Notes under the pieces: generated by a model
Told to the model about the DNA's origin: nothing
Database searches by the model: none
The model's input: only the letters and a program-made list of their open reading frames with translations
From: JBGSIZ01 sp041742255
GTDB lineage: Bacteria > Pseudomonadota > Alphaproteobacteria > Rhodobacterales > Rhodobacteraceae
Reading direction: 5' to 3'
Length of the DNA stretch: 11,684 bases
Assembly (NCBI GenBank): GCA_041742255.1
Contig: JBGSIZ010000177.1
Location: 1-11,684, forward strand
Part shown: positions 6,297-11,684 of the stretch, one piece after another
Position numbering within the stretch: position 1 is the stretch's first letter
Layout of the letters: every line of letters begins with the position of its first letter
Program-made: the position numbers and the translations under genes

Positions 6297-6860
6297 TTAT
6301 GCGCCGAAATAGGTTTCAGCGGGCACAAACCCGGCCAACCGGCCGGCGTCGGTCCATTCACGTTCAAACGGGGTGTCGCCCACCAGCAAAACTCGGTCAG
6401 ACGGGCGGCCCCGGTCCGTCAGAATGGCGGCCAACCGGGCACGCACCCCGGCCCAACTGTCGGTGAACAGCGGGGCGGCATAGGCGGCGTCAATCTGGGC
6501 CAAGGCGGCCACCTGCGCCACGTCAACCGGGCGATGCACCACGGCCACGCGGTCCGCGCCCATGATGGCCTCCAACCGGTCGGCGCGGTCGGGGGTCAAC
6601 CGGGCGTCACGCAACAGGCGCAACGCATTGCTGGAAAACAGAAATCCCACAACATCATGGCCCGTCTGGGCGCGCACACTGGCATAGGTCTTGTAGGGCA
6701 GGCCAAGGGCGATGGCGCGTTTGACCCGCAACCGGACCACCTCGATCGTCAGGGTCGGCAACAAATCGGCGCGGGCCTTGGTCCAGACGTGGCGGCGCCA
6801 CGCATGGCCCGGCTCCACCCTGGGGCCGTTGTTGTGGCCGGGTCCGGGGGGCGCTGTCAT
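6297..6860 (-). CDS. Uncharacterised protein coupled to ribE
   Basis: A 187-residue soluble protein without a recognised domain. Visible features are an N-terminal PGHNNGP (7–13), a WRRHVWTKARADLLPTL segment (21–37), GLPYKTYASVRAQTGHDVVGFLFSSNAL (53–80), a VAVVHRP stretch (105–111), and a C-terminal VLLVGDTPFEREW (157–169). The last two look like Rossmann-type strands with following loops. I recall similar proteins lying between ribE and ribB in other Rhodobacterales, which argues for a conserved role. The ATG at 6860 overlaps the ribE stop (ATGA); an in-frame ATG at 6866 would overlap more and is less likely. A part in flavin metabolism is inferred from the coupling only; no catalytic motif supports it. 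Confidence 0.8.
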   Translation of the reverse strand: MTAPPGPGHNNGPRVEPGHAWRRHVWTKARADLLPTLTIEVVRLRVKRAIALGLPYKTYASVRAQTGHDVVGFLFSSNALRLLRDARLTPDRADRLEAIMGADRVAVVHRPVDVAQVAALAQIDAAYAAPLFTDSWAGVRARLAAILTDRGRPSDRVLLVGDTPFEREWTDAGRLAGFVPAETYFGA

Positions 6861-7453
6861 TCCCATTCGCGCAGCCGCGCGACATAGCGGGCCATGGTGT
6901 CCACCTCAAGGTTGACCTTGTCGCCCACGGCCATCTCGTCCCAGTTCGTGACGGCCTTGGTGTGGGGAATGACGTTGATGCCAAACGTCGCGCCCTCCAC
7001 CTCGTTCACGGTCAAAGACGTGCCGTTCAGCGCCACAGACCCCTTGGACGCGATGAACCGGGCCAGCGGTTCGGGCACGCGGAACGTCATCCGGGTGCTG
7101 TCGCCTTCGTCGCGCATGGCAATCAGGTCGGCGACGCCGTCCACATGGCCCGACACGATATGCCCGCCCAGCTCGTCACCCACCTTGAGCGCGCGTTCAA
7201 GGTTGATCCGCTTGCCCTTGGCCCAATGGGCGATATTGGTCAGGCCCACGGACTCGGCGGAAATCTGAACATCGAACCAATTGCGCGGCGATGATCCCAA
7301 GGCAACAACCGTGAGACACACACCGTCGCAGGCAATGGACGCGCCGATGTCGATCCCTGCCACATCATAAGCGGTGGCGATACGGGCGCGCAAATCGCCG
7401 CGCGGGTCAAGGTCAATCACCTCGCCAATATCGGTAACAATCCCGGTAAACAT
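6857..7453 (-). CDS. ribE: Riboflavin synthase alpha chain
   Basis: This enzyme dismutates two 6,7-dimethyl-8-ribityllumazine molecules into riboflavin and the ribitylaminouracil that RibH reuses. The 198 residues hold the two lumazine-binding repeats: the first starts MFTGIVTD and includes SIACDGVCLTV (39–49); the second starts after GGHIVSGHVDG (96–106) and includes SVALNGTSLTV (139–149). The start MFTGIV is the family's conserved N-terminus, with GGAG six bases upstream, so the longer in-frame start at 7507 is rejected. It is the first gene of the minus-strand riboflavin cluster, and its stop overlaps the next start by four bases. ribD, often upstream in related genomes, is replaced here by the divergent capsule locus. 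Confidence 0.96.
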   Translation of the reverse strand: MFTGIVTDIGEVIDLDPRGDLRARIATAYDVAGIDIGASIACDGVCLTVVALGSSPRNWFDVQISAESVGLTNIAHWAKGKRINLERALKVGDELGGHIVSGHVDGVADLIAMRDEGDSTRMTFRVPEPLARFIASKGSVALNGTSLTVNEVEGATFGINVIPHTKAVTNWDEMAVGDKVNLEVDTMARYVARLREWE

Positions 7454-7623
7454 GACGCGCTCCTTTGGCTTTGCCCCAGACCTAGCGGGGGACGCGGGGC
7501 CAGACAAGGGATCAGACGATAACCCGGACCGCCTCGGAACAGGTCCTTGGCAGGCAGCCTTAATTCTGCCCTAAGACTTACCTAGTAAATAACCGCAATT
7601 CCAACGGGGACGCGCCGGGCGCC
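7454..7623. promoter_or_regulatory. Divergent control region between ribE and kpsS
   Basis: This 170-base gap must carry the promoters of both operons. Its AT-richest part (7560–7595) contains TTAA-N7-CTAA (7560–7574), one mismatch from the CtrA box TTAA-N7-TTAA, and a short dyad TTAC-CTA-GTAA (7578–7588). TTGGCA (7547–7552) could be a -35 element, but no well-spaced -10 is clear on either strand. No FMN riboswitch consensus is recognisable upstream of ribE. Confidence 0.4.
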
Positions 7624-8910
7624 ATGACCGCATCACGACCGCACAGGTTCCTGTTCCTGCAAGGGCCGCATGGACCGTTCTTTCACCGTCTGGGCAAGAT
7701 GCTGCGGGCGGCGGGGGCGGATGTGTGGCGGGTCGGGTTCAACGCAGGCGACCGGGCGTTCTGGTTCGGCGGGCCGGGGTTCATCCCCTACACAGGCACA
7801 CCTACGGACTGGCCCGGCACGGTTGCGGCCCTCCTGACGGACAAAAACATCACCGATATCGTGCTCTACGGAGACACGCGACCGATCCACGCGCAGGCCA
7901 TCGCGGTCGCAAAGGACATGAATATCCGGGTCCATGTGTTCGAGGAAGGATACATGCGGCCCTACTGGGTCACCTATGAACGGGGTGGGGCAAACGGCCA
8001 TTCGCGCCTGATGGACATGACGGTGGCCGACATGAAGGCGGCGCTGGCGCTGTCTGACCTCGATGTGCCCGAACCTCCCGCGCATTGGGGGGACATGCGG
8101 CAGCATATCTTTTACGGGGCGCTGTATCATTGGTTCGTGATGTTCCGGAACGGACAATACCGCAATTTCCGGCCGCACCGGGACCTGCCCGTGATGACCG
8201 AGGCGGCGCTATATACCCGGCGATTGCTTCTGATGCCACTGATCGCGCTGGATCGGCGGTTCGCCACGGCGCGGATCAAACTGGGGGGGTTCCCCTATCA
8301 CCTTGTGCTGTTGCAACTGGAACATGACGCCAGTTTTCAGATGCATTCACCGTTTTCGCGCAATGCGGATTTTCTGGAACTGGTGATCGACGGCTTTGCC
8401 AAAGGGGCCCCCGCGCACCACCATCTGGTGTTCAAGGCGCATCCGCTGGAAAACGGGCGGGCGCCCTTGCGGCGGATTATTGGCACCTTGGCCCGGCAAC
8501 ACGGGGTCGGGGCGCGGGTGCATTATGTGCGGGGGGGCAAACTGGCGCGCCTGCTGGACCACGCGCGCACGGCCGTCACGGTCAATTCCACGGCGGCGCA
8601 ACAGGTGCTGTGGCGGGGCATCCCGCTCAAGGTGTTCGGGCGGGCGGTCTATGCCAAACCGGAATTCGTCTCGGCCCTGCCCTTGCCGGATTTCTTTGCC
8701 ACGCCCGGACGGCCCGACAATCGGGCCTACAAGGATTACAGGCGGTTCCTCTTGGAAACCAGTCAGGTGCCGGGCAGTTTCTATTCGGCGCGCGGGCGGC
8801 GGCAACTGCTGCGACAGGTCGTGGATATGATGCTGGACGACGAAGACCCCTATGATGCGTTACGGTCCGGCAAAACCCCGCCACGGCAGACCTTGCGGAT
8901 TGTCAACTGA
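7624..8910 (+). CDS. kpsS: Capsule Kdo transferase KpsS
   Basis: KpsS starts the beta-Kdo linker of group 2 capsules by adding the first Kdo to lyso-phosphatidylglycerol at the inner membrane; KpsC extends it. The 428 residues match the Capsule_synth family: FLFLQGPHGPFFHRLG near the N-terminus (9–24), DIVLYGDTRPIHAQAIA (78–94), VFEEGYMRPYWVTYE (105–119), then HHLVFKAHPLENGRAPLR (267–284) and VNSTAAQQVLWRGIPLKVFG (321–340) in the C-terminal half. No signal peptide or membrane span is seen, as expected for a cytoplasmic, membrane-associated enzyme. The ATG at 7624 gives the expected length; the Shine-Dalgarno is poor. It opens the plus-strand capsule cluster and is followed by 167 bases without a gene. 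Confidence 0.9.
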   Translation: MTASRPHRFLFLQGPHGPFFHRLGKMLRAAGADVWRVGFNAGDRAFWFGGPGFIPYTGTPTDWPGTVAALLTDKNITDIVLYGDTRPIHAQAIAVAKDMNIRVHVFEEGYMRPYWVTYERGGANGHSRLMDMTVADMKAALALSDLDVPEPPAHWGDMRQHIFYGALYHWFVMFRNGQYRNFRPHRDLPVMTEAALYTRRLLLMPLIALDRRFATARIKLGGFPYHLVLLQLEHDASFQMHSPFSRNADFLELVIDGFAKGAPAHHHLVFKAHPLENGRAPLRRIIGTLARQHGVGARVHYVRGGKLARLLDHARTAVTVNSTAAQQVLWRGIPLKVFGRAVYAKPEFVSALPLPDFFATPGRPDNRAYKDYRRFLLETSQVPGSFYSARGRRQLLRQVVDMMLDDEDPYDALRSGKTPPRQTLRIVN

Positions 8911-9077
8911 CACCCACAACCCCTTGGGGTAGGCCGCACAAATCGCGGCAGCACGGCAACACCCGTTCCCCCGGCGCGGCTCATGCAGAACAGAAATCCT
9001 AGCTTTTGCTCCGGGATTTGGGTAGCGTTCTACAAAAGCCTGAGGCAGGCATAAAAACAGGTCGAGGAGACCGAGCA

Positions 9078-10211
9078 GTGACATCCATGAGTTTGCGCCT
9101 CGCCAAGGGCGTGGCAGTGTTGGCCGTTCTGGGTATTTTGGGGTCCTGTGGCCTGCCCCGGTCCGGCCCCAACAAGAATGAAATCTTTGCAGGGTCTGTC
9201 CTGCGCGAAGGCGACGCCTTTGTGCTGAGCGTCGATGATCGGGTGAACCGGATCGCGGCGGTGCAGGTCTCGCTCGGGTTCACATCTGCGTTTGAAAACG
9301 CAGGGTTGGTCGGGTCCGACACGATCCAGCCAGGGGACGTTCTGGGGCTGACCATCTGGGAAAACGTGGATGACGGGCTCTTGGTGCCGCCGGGGCAAAA
9401 CGCCACCGTTCTGGACGAGGTGCAGGTGGACGGCGCAGGATTTATCTTTGTGCCCTACGCCGGACGGATTCAAGCCGCAGGCAACACCCCCGAGGCGATC
9501 CGCCGCCTGATTTCCGAAAAGCTCGAAGACCAGACGCCCGACCCGCAGGTGCAGGTGCGCCGCCTTGCGGGCGACGGGTCCACTGTGTCGGTGGTCGGGG
9601 CCGTCGGCGCGCAGGGGGTCTATCCAATCGAACGGCCCACCCGGACGCTGTCGGCGATGCTGGCACGGGCGGGCGGGGTCACCATCCGGCCCGAGATTGC
9701 ACAGGTCACCATCGTGCGGGGCAGCCACTCCGGTTCGGTCTGGTTTCAGGACCTGTATGACCACCCCGGCCAGGACATCGCGCTGCGCGGCGGCGACCGC
9801 GTGATCGTCGAAGAAGACACGCGGGCCTTTACCGCGCTTGGGGCAACAGGCACGCAAAACCGGGTGGTGTTCCAAAGCCAGACCATTTCCGCGATCGAGG
9901 CGATTGCACAGGTCGGCGGCTTGTCCTCGACCGTGGCCGACCCCACCGGGGTGTTCGTGTTCCGCAACGAACCCGAAGAAATCGCGCAACAACTGGTCGG
10001 TGATCCCACGCTCACGGGCACACAACGGGTGGTCTATGTCCTCGACCTGACGAAACCCAACGGCATGTTCATGGCACGGGATTTCGCGATCCGGGATCAG
10101 GATACGGTTTATGTGACCGAAGCCCCGTTCGTGCAGTTCAACAAAACCATCGCGGCGATTTTCGGCACGCTCAGCTCGGCCACCAACGCCGCGTCGCTCG
10201 GCACGAATTGA
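9078..10211 (+). CDS. Outer-membrane polysaccharide export lipoprotein (Wza/KpsD family)
   Basis: This protein would form the periplasmic and outer-membrane channel through which capsule leaves the cell. The N-terminus is a lipoprotein signal: basic start, hydrophobic VAVLAVLGILG, then a lipobox LGSC with Cys24. The polysaccharide export domain follows (TIQPGDVLGLTIWENV, DEVQVDGAGFIFVPYAGRI, LEDQTPDPQVQVRR). Next come two SLBB-like domains, around STVSVVGAVGAQGVYPIERP…LARAGGV and QTISAIEAIAQVGGLSS. Length is 377 residues, usual for the family. The GTG at 9078 is chosen because GAGGAGA lies seven bases before it; the ATG at 9006 is not preceded by a good site and the ATG at 9087 is too far from this one. 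The stop overlaps the TTG start proposed for kpsC. Confidence 0.9.
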   Translation: MTSMSLRLAKGVAVLAVLGILGSCGLPRSGPNKNEIFAGSVLREGDAFVLSVDDRVNRIAAVQVSLGFTSAFENAGLVGSDTIQPGDVLGLTIWENVDDGLLVPPGQNATVLDEVQVDGAGFIFVPYAGRIQAAGNTPEAIRRLISEKLEDQTPDPQVQVRRLAGDGSTVSVVGAVGAQGVYPIERPTRTLSAMLARAGGVTIRPEIAQVTIVRGSHSGSVWFQDLYDHPGQDIALRGGDRVIVEEDTRAFTALGATGTQNRVVFQSQTISAIEAIAQVGGLSSTVADPTGVFVFRNEPEEIAQQLVGDPTLTGTQRVVYVLDLTKPNGMFMARDFAIRDQDTVYVTEAPFVQFNKTIAAIFGTLSSATNAASLGTN

Positions 10212-11684
10212 CGGCATCGCCAAATTCCGGGGCCGCCGCGGGGATCCCTCCGCGGCGGCTTTTTGTATTCAACGGCGGGTTTCTGACGCAAACCCGGGTG
10301 CGCCGCATTCTCGAACTGTCGGGCTACGACATCCGGTTGGGTAAACCGGGGGCGGATGACCTTGTGGGGGTCTGGGGGCAAAGCCCGACCAGCCCTCGGG
10401 GCGAGGCCGTGGCGGATTGGACCAACAGCCCGCTTTTGCGGGTTGAGGATGCGTTCTTGCGGTCCGTCCTGCCCGGACGGGACGGCGGCGGCCCCCCGCT
10501 CGGCCTGCATCTGGACACCAGCGGCGTGCATTTCGACCCCGCCACCATCAGCGACCTTGAACGGCTGCTGGCCACGGACCCCTTGGATGACACGGCCCTT
10601 CTGGACCGGGCGCGGGCCGGCATCGAAACGCTGCAACGACTGCACCTGTCGAAATACTGCAACTTTGCGCCCGACGCGGCGACGCCCCCGCCGGGCTACG
10701 TCCTGATCATCGACCAGACCAAAGGCGACGCGTCAGTGCGGGCCAGCCGGGCAGACCGGAACACATTCCTTGAAATGCTGTTCTGCGCCCGCGAAGATCA
10801 CCCAAACGCGCCCATCGTGGTCAAATCGCACCCCGAAACCATCGCGGGGCACCGACCGGGGCACCTGACGGCAGACGACCTGCCGCACGGGGCCACACTG
10901 TTTTCCGATCCGGTGTCACCTTGGGCGCTCTTTGCAGGGGCCATTGCGGTTTATACGGTGTCGTCGCAACTGGGGTATGAGGCCATTCTGGCGGGGCACA
11001 AACCGGTGGTTTTCGGGCAACCGTTCTACATGGGATGGGGGCTGACACAGGACCGCACGCCGCTGGACCGGCGACAACGGCGGCTGACGCGGGCACAGCT
11101 GTTCGCGGCGGCGATGATCCTATATCCCAAATGGTATGACCCCTACCGGGACCGGCTCTGCACGTTCGAGGATGCGGTGGCCACACTCGCGGCCCACACG
11201 CGCGGCTGGCGGGACGACTACCGGGGCTGGGTGGCAACTGGCATGCGGCTGTGGAAACGCAAACCCCTGCAACAGGTGTTCGGACAACATCACCGGGTCA
11301 TCTTTGACACCAAAACACCGCTCGAACAGGCCACGCGAACCGGGCGGCGGGTCATGGTCTGGGCGGGAAAAACAACGGCCGACCTTGACGCGGGCGGGGC
11401 CATCCGGGTGGAAGACGGGTTCTTGCGGTCGCGCGGGCTTGGCGCGGACCTGATCGCGCCGCTGTCGCTCGTGCTGGACGATCTGGGGATCTACTATGAC
11501 GCAACACGGCCCAGCAGGCTGGAACACCTGATCGCGGCCAGCACCACACTGCAAGACCACGCGCTGCGGCGGGCGGAACGGCTGATCGCGCGGATCGTGC
11601 GGGACGGGGTCACCAAATACAACCTGACCGGGGCGGGCCTGCTGGGTCGGATCGTCGATCCGCTCGGGCGCCCGCTGGATGGTA
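10208..11684 (+). CDS. kpsC: Capsule Kdo transferase KpsC (3' end outside window)
   Basis: KpsC has two Kdo transferase modules that build the alternating beta-Kdo linker on the KpsS product. The frame stays open from 10208 to the window end (492 codons of about 670). Module one shows RLFVFNGGFLTQ (19–30), RVEDAFLRS (78–86), KSHPET (206–211) and VSSQLGYEAILAG…GQPFYMGWGLTQD (251–282). Module two begins with VMVWAG and repeats RVEDGFLRS (from 400), then PLSLVLDDLGIYYD. No ATG lies near the N-terminus. TTG at 10208, overlapping the previous stop (TTGA), is the best start; GTG at 10298 would remove the first strand. No Shine-Dalgarno is obvious. An intrinsic-terminator-like hairpin lies inside codons 9–18. 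Confidence 0.88.
   Translation, partial: MTASPNSGAAAGIPPRRLFVFNGGFLTQTRVRRILELSGYDIRLGKPGADDLVGVWGQSPTSPRGEAVADWTNSPLLRVEDAFLRSVLPGRDGGGPPLGLHLDTSGVHFDPATISDLERLLATDPLDDTALLDRARAGIETLQRLHLSKYCNFAPDAATPPPGYVLIIDQTKGDASVRASRADRNTFLEMLFCAREDHPNAPIVVKSHPETIAGHRPGHLTADDLPHGATLFSDPVSPWALFAGAIAVYTVSSQLGYEAILAGHKPVVFGQPFYMGWGLTQDRTPLDRRQRRLTRAQLFAAAMILYPKWYDPYRDRLCTFEDAVATLAAHTRGWRDDYRGWVATGMRLWKRKPLQQVFGQHHRVIFDTKTPLEQATRTGRRVMVWAGKTTADLDAGGAIRVEDGFLRSRGLGADLIAPLSLVLDDLGIYYDATRPSRLEHLIAASTTLQDHALRRAERLIARIVRDGVTKYNLTGAGLLGRIVDPLGRPLDG
10232..10264 (+). terminator. Intrinsic-terminator-like hairpin inside the 5' end of kpsC
   Basis: GCCGCCGCGG (10232–10241) pairs perfectly with CCGCGGCGGC (10250–10259). 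A G·U and a G-C pair extend the stem to a four-base loop (ATCC), and five Ts (10260–10264) follow. By shape this is a standard Rho-independent terminator. It begins 21 bases after the export-protein stop, but on the proposed TTG start it is also kpsC coding sequence (the codons for AAAGIPPRRLF). It may stop part of the transcription before kpsC. Confidence 0.65.

Noticed and set aside
7454..7623. Possible FMN riboswitch ahead of ribE
   Set aside because: None of the conserved segments (AGGG…, ACCGGCGGT, and the matching 3' arm) could be found on the minus strand.
8911..9077. Hairpins after kpsS (ACCCC-TT-GGGGT and GCCGC/GCGGC at 8933–8949) as a terminator
   Set aside because: The first has only a two-base loop and neither is followed by a T-run; they are too weak to call.
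9030..10223. Long minus-strand frame across the export lipoprotein gene
   Set aside because: The plus strand shows a lipobox, export domain and SLBB domains; the antisense translation shows nothing recognisable.
1..11684. CRISPR arrays, insertion sequences or prophage genes
   Set aside because: No spaced direct repeats, transposase, integrase or flanking duplications were seen; the genes look like stable chromosomal content.

Overview
The window looks like chromosomal DNA of an alphaproteobacterium of the Rhodobacteraceae (Roseobacter-like). Signs are high GC, the gene order ribE–unknown–ribBX–ribH–nusB, MmcB and DUF6324-like proteins, a GTG-anticodon tRNA-His with U72/A73 and no encoded G-1, and a KpsS/KpsC capsule locus. 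These family names come from recognising sequence patterns; no search was run.

Layout. (1) 1–2139, plus strand: the C-terminus of a TctA-type membrane permease (5' end outside the window), then an AtuA-like DUF1446 protein and a DUF4387 protein. The three genes overlap end to start and form a transport-plus-catabolism operon of unknown substrate. It ends at a three-arm inverted repeat (2147–2174) that can also terminate the facing tRNA-His. (2) 2202–3387: tRNA-His (minus), a 65-aa DUF6324-like protein (plus), an MmcB-like PD-(D/E)XK DNA-repair protein (minus, 3' ends overlapping by 20 bp), and a possible 51-aa membrane peptide (plus). (3) 3388–3603 has no protein gene but carries a promoter-like sequence followed by about 160 nt that folds into a long nested structure, a candidate non-coding RNA. 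(4) 3604–7453, minus strand: ribE, an uncharacterised gene, ribBX, ribH, nusB and a small membrane protein. ribE/unknown, ribBX/ribH and ribH/nusB overlap by 1–4 bases, which suggests translational coupling. The pathway is incomplete here: ribD is absent, and the GTP cyclohydrolase II half of RibBX lacks its zinc cysteines, so ribA and ribD activity must be encoded elsewhere. (5) 7624–11684, plus strand: a capsule export and assembly locus with kpsS (Kdo transferase), an outer-membrane polysaccharide export lipoprotein (Wza/KpsD family) and kpsC, which runs off the window. Together these would build the poly-Kdo linker on a lipid and export a group-2-like capsule.

The points most worth a second look are the structured RNA at 3440–3600, a textbook intrinsic-terminator hairpin inside the first codons of kpsC, the permease/AtuA/DUF4387 cassette, and the conserved-looking unknown gene coupled to ribE.
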